Positions 8,534 to 17,292 of a stretch of 64,000 nucleotides of DNA are shown piece by piece. The stretch is taken from assembly GCA_016787785.1 (NCBI GenBank), contig JAEUTO010000006.1, positions 186,001 through 250,000 of the forward strand, written 5' to 3'. A program made the translations under genes and the position numbers. Source of the stretch: Bacteroidia bacterium. GTDB taxonomy: Bacteria > Bacteroidota > Bacteroidia > B-17B0 > Aurantibacillaceae. Below the pieces are notes generated by a model. It did no database searches. It had not been told where the DNA came from and saw nothing but the letters and a program-made list of their open reading frames with translations. How positions within the stretch are numbered: the stretch's first letter is position 1; each line of letters starts with the position of its first letter.

Positions 8534-9785
8534 TAGTTAGTAGTTTTTTACAAAGTTCCACTGCACTCGCATATGCGTCTTCATGAAATCCATATTTAAA
8601 ATAGCTTCCACAGTAATATAATGGACCTTTCTCATTTAAACTTTGAAGTTCTTTTTGCGCATTTATTGCCGGCACATCAAATAAAGGATGTTCGTAATCG
8701 ATCTCTTTTAAAATTTTTGCTTTATCCACAGTTCCGGGAATTGCGTTTATAGAAACAAAATAATTTTTCTTTTTAGAAACACCTTGTAAACTGTTCATCC
8801 AATAAATAGTGGTTGGAATCTGTTCTCCATTACGTTCTTCTATCCTGTAATTCCAACTGCTCCAGGTTTTCTTATTTTTCGGCATTGTCGTTTCATCTGT
8901 ATGAACGGTTGCAATGTTCTTTTGATATTTAAACGGACTCAATAACCTTTTTTCTTCCGCGGTAGGTTGGTCTAACAGTTTTAAAGTCTCGTCGGCATGC
9001 GACGCAAAAATAACTTTATCAAATTCTTTTGATGTACCATCTTTTAAAAATACAGTAACCTTACCGTTTTCATTTCGCGTTACTTTTACAGCACCGTTAT
9101 TAGTATGGATCCTGTCTTTAAAAGGTTTAATTAATATTTCGCGATAAGCCTGGCTTCCATTTTCTAAAGTATACCATTGGTGTTGTGTGTTCAATCCCAA
9201 AAAGCCGTGGTTCTTAAAAAATCGTATAAGCGCAACAGCAGGGAAATCTAACATTTTGTCCATTGGCGTGCTCCAAACGGCAGAACTCATTGGTACTAAA
9301 TATTTCCAAAGCATTTCTTCACTGAAATTAAATTCCTTAATGTATTGTGCTAAAGAATGATTCTCATATTTTGGATCATCTAAAATTTCCACACTTATTT
9401 TATTAAAGCGTGTGATCTCCATCAGCATTTTAATATACCCAATATTAAAAATATTTTTACGTTGAGCAAATAATCCGTTCAGTCCAGATCCACAGTATTC
9501 AAGGCCACTTGCGGTGTGTTGCACACTAAATGACATGTCTGTTTTTTTTATCGGCGCTTTTATTTCATCAAATAGTTTGCAAAGATTTGGGTAGGTCTTA
9601 AAATTAAAGACCATAAAGCCGGTATCCATAAAAATCTTTTCGCCATCTTCATTAGTAGAAAACGTATTAGTGTGTCCGCCTACATAATTATTTTGCTCAT
9701 ATAAGGTAATATCATATTTTTTTTGAAGCAAGTGCCCGCAGCCCATGCCCGCAATACCTGTTCCTATTATGGCTAGTGTTTGCAT
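8526..9785 (-). CDS. FAD-dependent amine-oxidase-like flavoprotein (COG2907)
   Basis: 419 residues with an N-terminal Rossmann dinucleotide-binding motif (IGTGIAGMGCGHLL, then YEQNNYVGGHTNTF) typical of flavin amine oxidase/protoporphyrinogen oxidase-like proteins. LNTQHQWYTLENGSQAYREI and the C-terminal YYCGSYFKYGFHEDA identify the COG2907 subgroup. These proteins are regularly encoded with DUF1365 and CFA-type methyltransferases and are thought to oxidise or reduce a methylated acyl chain. The start ATG overlaps the stop of the upstream hydrolase gene by one base, which implies translational coupling. Its last codons come from the ATTCG repeat array. Confidence 0.88.
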   Translation of the reverse strand: MQTLAIIGTGIAGMGCGHLLQKKYDITLYEQNNYVGGHTNTFSTNEDGEKIFMDTGFMVFNFKTYPNLCKLFDEIKAPIKKTDMSFSVQHTASGLEYCGSGLNGLFAQRKNIFNIGYIKMLMEITRFNKISVEILDDPKYENHSLAQYIKEFNFSEEMLWKYLVPMSSAVWSTPMDKMLDFPAVALIRFFKNHGFLGLNTQHQWYTLENGSQAYREILIKPFKDRIHTNNGAVKVTRNENGKVTVFLKDGTSKEFDKVIFASHADETLKLLDQPTAEEKRLLSPFKYQKNIATVHTDETTMPKNKKTWSSWNYRIEERNGEQIPTTIYWMNSLQGVSKKKNYFVSINAIPGTVDKAKILKEIDYEHPLFDVPAINAQKELQSLNEKGPLYYCGSYFKYGFHEDAYASAVELCKKLLTTN

Positions 9786-10915
9786 TAGTGTGTTACCGAG
9801 TTTAAAAAACGTTCTATGGCAAAAGTGGTTATTTGTCCGCTTGGCCCATTAATATTATAATCGCAGCCGTGTGTGGCCCAGGGTAAATTTAAGAAGTAAT
9901 GTTGAACATTGTTCTCTTCTAATTTTTTATCTAAACGTTGACTATGTTCATAGGCCACCATCGCGTCATGCGCGCCATGAATAATTAGCGTTGGAGTTGA
10001 ATTTTTGTTTATATGATCAACAGCTCCGGCTTCCGAATATTTTTGCGGAACCTGATCTATCAATCCTCCTAAATAATCTGTAAAAACTTTATCTGTATTT
10101 AATACCAAAGGATTACCTTTTATTCTTGCACCCCAAACCATATCGGCCGGAGCGTAAAACGAAATTACACCTTTAATGTTTGGTAAGTTATTTGTATAAG
10201 CAGTACACAAAGCAATTTGTCCGCCCGCTGAACGGCCAAGTAAAACAAATTTTGAGGTATCGATCTTTAATTTTTCTGAATTAGCAGTTAAATAGGTTAT
10301 TACCTCTTTAACATCTTCTACCGGTGCAGGCGACTTATATTTTGGTGCTAAACGGTAATTGATCGCCGCAACATGATAGCCTTTATTAGCCAAATAACTG
10401 TTAAGGTCGGGTAGCTGTTTGCTGTCACCCTCTGCCCATGAGCCCCCGTGGATTACAATCACACAGGGAGATACGGAATTTGTTTGTGAAGGATATAGAT
10501 CAATATTCAGATCTTTTTCTGGTAATTTTTTATACACGAAAATTTTCGGTACAATTTCTTTACCCTTAATACCACTAAACATTTTTACAAACGAGTAGGG
10601 TTGCTGCAATTGTTGTTTGTTTTCTATGAAAGGAAATTTTTTTTTAAGATCTTCAGTTAAATTACTTCCACGCATATAAACCTGAATAATTGGAAGAATA
10701 TAAATTAATGTAGTAATGCTACTTAAAGATATAGCTGCCGTTTTGTATTTGGTGGCCTTTAAACTAACAAAGAAAAAAAATAGTGAAGCAAGAATAAAGA
10801 TGTATGGAAATTCGGTAATAGCAACTGATACACGCCAGAAAAAATTAGTGGGTGCCTTAAAGAAAACCATTAAGGATAAAAGGAAAAGAAGAACTGCAAC
10901 AATTAAACGCCACAT
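9785..10915 (-). CDS. Membrane-anchored alpha/beta hydrolase (esterase/lipase)
   Basis: 376 residues. About three hydrophobic segments lie within residues 1-80, followed by an alpha/beta hydrolase domain of the hormone-sensitive-lipase/carboxylesterase type: oxyanion motif HGGSW near residue 155, nucleophile elbow GRSAGG near 230, then Asp in IIHGAHDAMV and His in PWATHGCD for the triad. It could deacylate or remodel a lipid at the inner membrane. It lies between the flavoprotein and the second methyltransferase with a one-base overlap and a four-base gap, so it belongs to the same operon. Confidence 0.85.
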   Translation of the reverse strand: MWRLIVAVLLFLLSLMVFFKAPTNFFWRVSVAITEFPYIFILASLFFFFVSLKATKYKTAAISLSSITTLIYILPIIQVYMRGSNLTEDLKKKFPFIENKQQLQQPYSFVKMFSGIKGKEIVPKIFVYKKLPEKDLNIDLYPSQTNSVSPCVIVIHGGSWAEGDSKQLPDLNSYLANKGYHVAAINYRLAPKYKSPAPVEDVKEVITYLTANSEKLKIDTSKFVLLGRSAGGQIALCTAYTNNLPNIKGVISFYAPADMVWGARIKGNPLVLNTDKVFTDYLGGLIDQVPQKYSEAGAVDHINKNSTPTLIIHGAHDAMVAYEHSQRLDKKLEENNVQHYFLNLPWATHGCDYNINGPSGQITTFAIERFLNSVTH

Positions 10916-10919
10916 AGTT

Positions 10920-11948
10920 TTATTTTTTGGTGAATAGATAGTGACTTACTATCCATTCTTCACCATTATTATAGTTCCATAACTCAGCACAGGCCATATA
11001 AAATATACGCCAGTAAACCCACCATTTTATGGCATTTTCCTTGCCGTAGGTTTGTTCGAATAAAGGAATTATTTCTGTTTTGTGCTTATCCATATTTTGA
11101 AGCCAGGCCTCCGAGGTCTTGCTGTAATGGGTTCCGCTTACGTGCCAGTGTTTTTCTATGGATAAATGTTCGTTAAAATAAAGCAAAAGATCGTCGCTTG
11201 GCATAATGCCACCTGTGAAAAAATACTTGCTCATCCAATCACTTTCATCTTTTACTTCAAATTTGTAAGCATATTCTTTGTGAGTAAAAATATGAACAAA
11301 TAATTTTCCTCCGGGTTTTAAAAGCGTGGCAACTTTGTGCATCAATTTTTGATAATTGCGCATGTGTTCAAACATCTCTACAGAAACAACCCTGTCAAAA
11401 GTTCTATCCAAAACAAAATCGTTAATGTTTATTGTAATAACCGTAAGATTAGTGATGCCTCTGTGTTTTGCCTGATCGTCTATATAAATTTTTTGGGTAC
11501 GTGAATTAGAAACAACCGTAAAATTACTTTTTGGAAATTTAGCGGCCATAAATAACGAAAGCGAACCCCAACCGCAACCCAATTCTAATACCTCTTGTCC
11601 GTCGCTTAATTCAGCACGTTGGCAGGTTAATTCTAGCATGTCTTTTTCGGAAGTGTCAATATCCGTTACGCCTTCTTTCCAATAACCGCTGCTGTATTTT
11701 AAATGTTTGCCTAAACAGTATTGATAGAATTGTGTAGGAACTTCGTAATGTTGTTCATTCGCCTCTTGCGTATTAATGGCTATTGGTGATGCCTTTAATT
11801 CGCCTATCAATTGTATTAAATGCGCTTGTTGCGCTTCTGTATTTCCTTTATCCTCATCTTGTAAACGCTGTTTTAACAGTTTACGAATGCCAATACGGAT
11901 AAGTGAATCGGGAAGTTTATCTTTTTCAAGTAATTTATCGTAAAACAT
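10920..11948 (-). CDS. Second CFA-family methyltransferase (coclaurine N-methyltransferase-like)
   Basis: 342 residues. Key segments are HYEVPTQFYQYCLG, KYSSGYWKEG, SAM motif LELGCGWGSLSLFMA, VVSVEMFEHMRNYQKL, GKLFVHIFTHKEY and YFFTGGIMPSDDLLLYF. This pattern matches the branch of the CFA superfamily that includes plant coclaurine N-methyltransferases. It keeps FEHM and VHIF, where E. coli CFA synthase has its active-site Glu and His, but lacks the Cys (YSSGY). It differs clearly from the paralogue at 5864-7102, so the two probably methylate different substrates or positions. It is separated from the DUF1295 gene by three bases. Confidence 0.85.
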   Translation of the reverse strand: MFYDKLLEKDKLPDSLIRIGIRKLLKQRLQDEDKGNTEAQQAHLIQLIGELKASPIAINTQEANEQHYEVPTQFYQYCLGKHLKYSSGYWKEGVTDIDTSEKDMLELTCQRAELSDGQEVLELGCGWGSLSLFMAAKFPKSNFTVVSNSRTQKIYIDDQAKHRGITNLTVITININDFVLDRTFDRVVSVEMFEHMRNYQKLMHKVATLLKPGGKLFVHIFTHKEYAYKFEVKDESDWMSKYFFTGGIMPSDDLLLYFNEHLSIEKHWHVSGTHYSKTSEAWLQNMDKHKTEIIPLFEQTYGKENAIKWWVYWRIFYMACAELWNYNNGEEWIVSHYLFTKK

Positions 11949-11951
11949 ATT

Positions 11952-12731
11952 TTACTTTTTTTTGAACCATGGCACAAAAACACTTGTGGTACGTTGATAC
12001 TCCTTGTAAGCTTCGCCACGGCTTCGCACGGCTTGTTCCTCCGTCATTGGAATACCTGTTACTTTAAATAATAGATAACCGATAGATAAAGGACAGATAG
12101 CCGAGATCCAACCGTAGGGACTTGGCAATGCAAAAATAAAAACGGAGATCCACAAAGAAAATTGAAAAAAGTAATTCGGGTGTCGCGAATAATTCCACAA
12201 ACCAAACTCACATACTTTTCCTTTAACCGTATTGTGCTTTTTAAAATACTGTAATTGCCAGTCAGAAACACCTTCGCCAATAATGCACACGAACCACAAG
12301 CCGGCGCCAATGTACTCAATAATTGATATTTCAGGATCAGGATTAAGAGCGATAATAAAAAATGGCAGCGCTAACATCACATTTGAAAAAGCCTGCATCT
12401 GGAAGAAGAAAAAGAATTTGGTATCATTCCACTCTAAACGTAATTGTTTGTAACGACCTTCTTCTTCCTTTATATGACCTCCAACACGTATCAACAAATA
12501 AATACCCAAACGTAAACTCCACAAACCAGCTAAAGCGCAAACTAAATTTTTTCTTTCGGGGTTGCCATCTGCTAAATACCAAATGATGCCAGCGATAATA
12601 GTAAAGTTAAATGCCCAAAAAATATCTACAATGCCATTGTTCTTGATCTTTAATGCCCAGAACCAGATAATGACCATGATAACAGCTACTACTGCCCAGG
12701 AAATTAACGGAATTGAAAGGTAATTGCTCAT
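11952..12731 (-). CDS. DUF1295 membrane protein (steroid 5-alpha-reductase/ICMT-like)
   Basis: 259 residues with six or seven hydrophobic segments. The C-terminal block YSRHPNYFFQFSLW and TEEQAVRSRGEAYKEYQRTT is the diagnostic part shared by DUF1295, steroid 5-alpha-reductase and isoprenylcysteine methyltransferase families. Such proteins bind NADPH or SAM at a membrane-embedded site; which applies here cannot be read from the sequence. It is the first gene of the minus-strand lipid cluster and is commonly found beside coclaurine-MTase-like genes. A reductase acting on an unsaturated or methylated lipid would fit. Confidence 0.85.
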   Translation of the reverse strand: MSNYLSIPLISWAVVAVIMVIIWFWALKIKNNGIVDIFWAFNFTIIAGIIWYLADGNPERKNLVCALAGLWSLRLGIYLLIRVGGHIKEEEGRYKQLRLEWNDTKFFFFFQMQAFSNVMLALPFFIIALNPDPEISIIEYIGAGLWFVCIIGEGVSDWQLQYFKKHNTVKGKVCEFGLWNYSRHPNYFFQFSLWISVFIFALPSPYGWISAICPLSIGYLLFKVTGIPMTEEQAVRSRGEAYKEYQRTTSVFVPWFKKK

Positions 12732-12798
12732 AAATTGTATCGTTAATAGATAATTGGTTTTTAAATATACGAGTTATCTTAACTAAAAGTTTTAGCGT

Positions 12799-13527
12799 TT
12801 ATTTCTCTGCGTAATAAATAGCAGCTACCCCAAAACTCAAACTTTTAAAACTGGTATTTTTATATTTTACTTTATTTAAAATTGCAATAAAATTTTCGTT
12901 ATTTGGGAAAGCTTTTACGCTTTCGGTTAAGTAGGTATAAGCCCGGTTATCTTTTGAGAATATTTTTCCAATAGCGGGCGTAATGTAAGAGAAATAAAAA
13001 TTGTAAAGTCCTTTAATGAACCAATTGCGTGGGTAAGCGAATTCGAGAATAACCAATTGCCCGCCCGGTTTTAAAACACGATACAAATTCTCTAGACCTT
13101 TTTCTAAGTTTTGAAAATTACGTACGCCAAAGCCAACCACAATTGCGTCAAACGTATTGTCGGGAAATGCAACCGTTTCAGCATTCCCGTTCTCAAGGTT
13201 AATAATGCTTTCTAATTTTAATTTTTTAAGTTTCTCTCTTCCAAACAGCATCATGCCATCGCTGATATCAATGCCAATAATTTTTGTTGGGTTTAATTTG
13301 GCACATTCAATAGCAAAATCGCCTGTACCGGTTGCAACATCTAAAATTATTTTTGGTTGCTTTGATCTTAAAAGGTTAACGCATTTTTTGCGCCAACCTT
13401 TGTGAGTGCCCATCGATAGAAGACCATTTAAAAAATCATAACGATTGGCAATGTTGTCAAACATTTGCGCAACCTGTTCTTTTTTAGGATCGTTGGTTTT
13501 ATAGGGAGTAACATTATCGTGCAACAT
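12799..13527 (-). CDS. ubiE: Demethylmenaquinone methyltransferase UbiE/MenG
   Basis: 242 residues. Catalyses the SAM-dependent final C-methylation of demethylmenaquinone to menaquinone. Diagnostic segments are VAQMFDNIANRYDFLNGLLS, the SAM motif LDVATGTGDFAIE, DAIVVGFGVRNFQNLEKGL and GGQLVILEFAYP. Length is normal for the family. Bacteroidota respire with menaquinone, so menG is the functional name. It is followed 40 bases upstream by rfaE1 on the same strand. Confidence 0.95.
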   Translation of the reverse strand: MLHDNVTPYKTNDPKKEQVAQMFDNIANRYDFLNGLLSMGTHKGWRKKCVNLLRSKQPKIILDVATGTGDFAIECAKLNPTKIIGIDISDGMMLFGREKLKKLKLESIINLENGNAETVAFPDNTFDAIVVGFGVRNFQNLEKGLENLYRVLKPGGQLVILEFAYPRNWFIKGLYNFYFSYITPAIGKIFSKDNRAYTYLTESVKAFPNNENFIAILNKVKYKNTSFKSLSFGVAAIYYAEK

Positions 13528-13567
13528 TTTTTTTGGTTTACAGGAAGCTCTTAACGCTGCGTTTAAA

Positions 13568-14584
13568 TTATTTAATGATATCGAGTTTTAAAGCTTCTTC
13601 AAGCAATTGTTCTTTGTCAATTGGTACAACGCCAACCTGTTCGCAAACTAATCCTCCGGAGAGATTTGCTAAAGCCGCCGTTACAAGATCATGGCACTCA
13701 AGCGCTCTGCATAATGATGCTACACTGATAACCGTATCGCCAGCACCACTTACATCAGCAATACTTCTAACGTGTGCCGGTAAATGTTCCTTTACTTTAC
13801 GTGAATTGGTTATTATTCCTTTATCAGCAAGGGTAACTAAAATGGTTTCCATTTTTTGTTTTACCCTGAAGCTACTAACAGCACGTTGAAGTTCGTTGAT
13901 GTTGTCGCCGCTTACATCCATTTTAATTCCTTCTCGAAGTTCTTTTAAATTTGGTTTAAATAAACTTACACCTTTGTAAGTATTGAAATTTTTCTTTTTA
14001 GGATCAACACAAGTTGGAATATTCTTGCTTTTTGCAAGTTCAACCACTTTGCTTACCAGTTTAGAAGTGATCAACCCTTTGTTGTAGTCTTCAAAAATTA
14101 TTACATCAATTTTATCGTGATTGATAATGTAGGAAATAAGCGTTAATAATTGTTGTACATCGGATGGATCAATGTCTTCCTCAACTTCCTCATCAACTCT
14201 TAGCAATTGTGCATTGTTACCAATTACCCGGGTTTTAACTGTGGTTATCCTGTCGCGCAGTTTTAAAATTCCTTTTTGACTTAATTTTTGAGCTCTTAAA
14301 AGATCTAAGAATGCTAAACCTTCATAGTCAACGCCCACTACTGAGCAGAGAATTGGATTTGCACCTAATGCCTGAATGTTCAATGCAACATTTGCAGCGC
14401 CGCCAAGCCTTCTCTCTTTTTTACTTACCGCTACAATTGGCACGGGAGCTTCAGGCGAAATGCGGTTTACTTTTCCCCACAAATAGCTATCTATCATCAC
14501 GTCGCCAATAATCAGCACGTTTAAGTTATTAAAGGACTTGAAAATTTCGCGGACGTGTTCTTTTTTTATAGAAAATTTCTTCAT
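13568..14584 (-). CDS. rfaE1: RfaE1-type D-glycero-beta-D-manno-heptose-7-phosphate kinase (PfkB family)
   Basis: 338 residues. NVLIIGDVMIDSYLWGKVNR followed by ISPEAPVPIV and RRLGGAANVALNIQALG is the N-terminal signature of the HldE/RfaE kinase domain. The catalytic PfkB signature DVSGAGDTVISVA lies near residue 270. The nucleotidyltransferase half of HldE is absent, so this is the kinase-only form. It would phosphorylate heptose-7-phosphate at C1 during ADP-heptose synthesis for lipopolysaccharide core; some Bacteroidota members may act on other sugars. No rfaE2 gene is in the window. Confidence 0.88.
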   Translation of the reverse strand: MKKFSIKKEHVREIFKSFNNLNVLIIGDVMIDSYLWGKVNRISPEAPVPIVAVSKKERRLGGAANVALNIQALGANPILCSVVGVDYEGLAFLDLLRAQKLSQKGILKLRDRITTVKTRVIGNNAQLLRVDEEVEEDIDPSDVQQLLTLISYIINHDKIDVIIFEDYNKGLITSKLVSKVVELAKSKNIPTCVDPKKKNFNTYKGVSLFKPNLKELREGIKMDVSGDNINELQRAVSSFRVKQKMETILVTLADKGIITNSRKVKEHLPAHVRSIADVSGAGDTVISVASLCRALECHDLVTAALANLSGGLVCEQVGVVPIDKEQLLEEALKLDIIK

Positions 14585-14591
14585 TTCAAAA

Positions 14592-15788
14592 TTATTGAAG
14601 TTTTGCTAAAGCTTCTTTCATTCTTTTTAAAGCTTCTTTTAAGTTCTCTTCGCTGGTTGCGTAAGAAAAACGAATATAAATATCATCACCAAAAGCAGCG
14701 CCCGGCACTAATGCCAAATGGCCTTCATCCAATAAATAGAGGGAAAGATCGGTTGCGTTATTAATTACATGATCTTTATATTTTTTTCCAAAATAATAAG
14801 TAACCTCAGGGTAAACATAAAAGGCACCCTGCGGAACGTTAGTTTTTAACCCCGGTATTTCTTTCATTAAACTCAATACAAGATCGCGGCGTTTTAAAAA
14901 TGCATCACGCATTGGTTTGATATAAGTGTCATAATCCAGTTCCATAGCTTTGTGCATTGCTTTTTGTGTAATGCTGCAAGTGGCAGAGGTAAACTGGCCC
15001 TGCATTTTATCACAAGCCTGTGCTATCCATTTTGGTGCAGCCATAATTCCTCCGCGCCAGCCTGTCATAGCAAAACCTTTTGAAACACCGTTGATGGTTA
15101 TAACACGCTCTTTTATAAAATCAAATTGAGCAAAACTTTCATGTCCACCAACAAAATTAATATGTTCGTAGATCTCATCACTTATGATATAAAGTTCTTC
15201 GTGTTTTGCAATAACTTCTGCCAGTGCTTTTAATTCGGCTTTTGTGTAAACACTTCCTGTGGGATTACAAGGTGTGCTTAACATGATCAATCTTGACTTT
15301 GGTGTAATTGCTTTTTCTAATTGTGCAGGAGTTATTTTAAAATCAGCGTCAATTTTTGTGTCAACAATTACGGGAGTTCCCTCTGCTAGTTTTAATATTT
15401 CTAAATAACTAACCCAAAATGGAGCAGGAATGATTACTTCATCACCGGGATTGATCAAACACAATACGGCATTTGCAATACTCTGTTTTGCACCCGTAGA
15501 AACTACAATTTGGTCGGCAGTGTAAACGAGGTTATTATCGCGTTTAAATTTTCCGCAAATAGCTTCCCTCAATTCGAGATAACCGGATACGTGTGTATAA
15601 TAACTAAAATTATCGTCGATAGCTTTTTTTGCAAAATCTTTAATAATTTGAGGTGTAGAAAAATCGGGTTCGCCAAGACTTAAACTGATAATATCAATTC
15701 CTGCTGCTTTTAACTCACGACTTTTTCGCGCCATCGCAATTGTTTGCGATTCGGATATTTTATTTACTCTATTTGATAGGTGTGTCAT
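14592..15788 (-). CDS. Class I/II pyridoxal-phosphate aminotransferase (aspartate aminotransferase type)
   Basis: About 398 residues. Contains SLGEPDFSTP near the N-terminus, LSTPCNPTGSVY, IISDEIYEHI and the PLP lysine in NGVSKGFAMTGWRGG. These fit the Igamma aspartate aminotransferase group, which transfers the amino group of aspartate to 2-oxoglutarate; prephenate or other substrates are possible. The ATG at 15788 (MTHLSNRV) is preferred over an upstream TTG at 15818 because the extra residues do not belong to the family. It is eight bases upstream of rfaE1 on the same strand. Confidence 0.92.
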   Translation of the reverse strand: MTHLSNRVNKISESQTIAMARKSRELKAAGIDIISLSLGEPDFSTPQIIKDFAKKAIDDNFSYYTHVSGYLELREAICGKFKRDNNLVYTADQIVVSTGAKQSIANAVLCLINPGDEVIIPAPFWVSYLEILKLAEGTPVIVDTKIDADFKITPAQLEKAITPKSRLIMLSTPCNPTGSVYTKAELKALAEVIAKHEELYIISDEIYEHINFVGGHESFAQFDFIKERVITINGVSKGFAMTGWRGGIMAAPKWIAQACDKMQGQFTSATCSITQKAMHKAMELDYDTYIKPMRDAFLKRRDLVLSLMKEIPGLKTNVPQGAFYVYPEVTYYFGKKYKDHVINNATDLSLYLLDEGHLALVPGAAFGDDIYIRFSYATSEENLKEALKRMKEALAKLQ

Positions 15789-15850
15789 ATCTGTTACAAG
15801 CACTAAATTTAATAACAATTTTAATGAGAATGTAAGTTAAATATAAGATT

Positions 15851-16744
15851 TTACTTTTTCTTACCGAAATGTTTTTTAAACGGGTAAAAGAACTGCCCGA
15901 TAAAAGTGTTAGGCACATCTTTACCGCCTTCGACGCCCAAAATGGGTTGTTTGTCTTTTGGCAAATAATACTGACCAAACATAAGATCCCAAATGTTAAG
16001 TATAGAGGCAAAATTTACGCCATATTTTTTGTCGATATTTTTGGCGTGATGCCATGCGTGGGTTTCGGGGGTGTTAAAAATATAATTTAACCAACCCCAT
16101 CTTACTTTAATGTTGCAATGTGTAAAAAACCCCCAAACATTTTGGACTGTTATCTGGAAAAGGAAATAATCCACTGCTGAATAACCTATTAAGGCAAAAG
16201 GGATATAGATGAGAGGTTTAAAAACGATCATTTCTACCCAGTGAAAATGCCGTGTAGAAGCTGCGCCGAGTTCTTCTTGGGCGTGGTGGATCTTATGAAA
16301 CTCCCAGAAAAAATTGGAGCGATGCAAAATAATATGCGCCACGTATTCGCAAAAATCCTGCAAAATAAACATAATAAGGATCTGTAAAAATGGATTTAAA
16401 TGTGTAATATCTGTTACTTTTAAACTATGAATGTCAAATAGTAATAAAAATTTCAAGAACACAAATTCTGTAACTGCGCACAAAGCAAAAAATCCCAATA
16501 CGTTTAAAAACAGGTCGTTAAATAGAATGTAAAACGTATCCTGCCAAAAGTATTTGCGTGACAGAACACCATGTTTACGCTGTTTAGGAAGCACTACTTC
16601 CAGAAAAAAGCAAAATAAATAAGCTAGCAGAACCGCGTAATAAACATTTTTAAGTGCAGGATGTTTTAAACTGTCTTTTGTGTAATTCCAAAACTGCGCG
16701 TTTTGAACTGAAAATTCATGAGCTATTTCTGAGAAGAATGACAT
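15851..16744 (-). CDS. Fatty acid hydroxylase / sterol desaturase family membrane protein
   Basis: 297 residues with about four or five membrane segments and the di-iron histidine clusters HIILHR, HKIHHAQEE, and HAWHH (HxxxH, HxxHH, HxxHH). These bind two irons for O2-dependent hydroxylation or desaturation of a membrane lipid. The substrate is not readable. The gene lies on the same strand as the fatty acid methyltransferase cluster but 3 kb away, separated by ubiE, rfaE1 and an aminotransferase. ATG start at 16744. Confidence 0.88.
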   Translation of the reverse strand: MSFFSEIAHEFSVQNAQFWNYTKDSLKHPALKNVYYAVLLAYLFCFFLEVVLPKQRKHGVLSRKYFWQDTFYILFNDLFLNVLGFFALCAVTEFVFLKFLLLFDIHSLKVTDITHLNPFLQILIMFILQDFCEYVAHIILHRSNFFWEFHKIHHAQEELGAASTRHFHWVEMIVFKPLIYIPFALIGYSAVDYFLFQITVQNVWGFFTHCNIKVRWGWLNYIFNTPETHAWHHAKNIDKKYGVNFASILNIWDLMFGQYYLPKDKQPILGVEGGKDVPNTFIGQFFYPFKKHFGKKK

Positions 16745-16794
16745 GGGGTAATTACCTGCAAGTTACTTAAATGCTCAAAATATCCCAAAACAAT

Positions 16795-17292
16795 TTAAAC
16801 GGTCTTTTTGCCAAGAATGATAAGATCACGCATAGTTCCATCCATATTGGCAATTGCCGGTAAGTGCGCCCATTTTTCAAAACCGAATTGGTAAAATAAT
16901 TTTAAACTTGGCTCGTTATGTCCAAAAATAAAACCTAAAAGAGAATGTATATTTAGAGTTGAAGAAACATCAATTGCTTTTTGCAAGCAGATCTTTCCTA
17001 AGCCCTTTCCTCTTGCCTTTTCCTCTAAATAAATGCTTACTTCAACAGTACCATCATATGCGGGACGACCGTAAAATGAATTAAAGCTCATCCAACCTGC
17101 ATATTCATCGTCCAATATTACTAGCCAAAGTGGTCGGCGCTCCGGTGAGTGCGCTTTGAACCATTCTAATTTGCTTTCGTTACTAACTGGTTCAAGATCT
17201 GCAGTTACCAATCGCGAGGCAACCGTTGAGTTATAAGTTGCTACTATCTTTGGAAGATCGTTAATGGTTGCATGTTTAAATTCTACTGGCAT
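16795..17292 (-). CDS. GNAT N-acetyltransferase (phosphinothricin-acetyltransferase-like)
   Basis: 165 residues. The acetyl-CoA pyrophosphate loop is EEKARGKGLGKICLQKA (R-x-x-G-x-G), preceded by YAGWMSFNSFYGRPAYDGTV as in the PAT/YncA group that acetylates small amines such as phosphinothricin or methionine derivatives. The actual substrate is unknown. The start ATG overlaps the stop of hflX by one base, so it is translationally coupled to it. Confidence 0.85.
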   Translation of the reverse strand: MPVEFKHATINDLPKIVATYNSTVASRLVTADLEPVSNESKLEWFKAHSPERRPLWLVILDDEYAGWMSFNSFYGRPAYDGTVEVSIYLEEKARGKGLGKICLQKAIDVSSTLNIHSLLGFIFGHNEPSLKLFYQFGFEKWAHLPAIANMDGTMRDLIILGKKTV

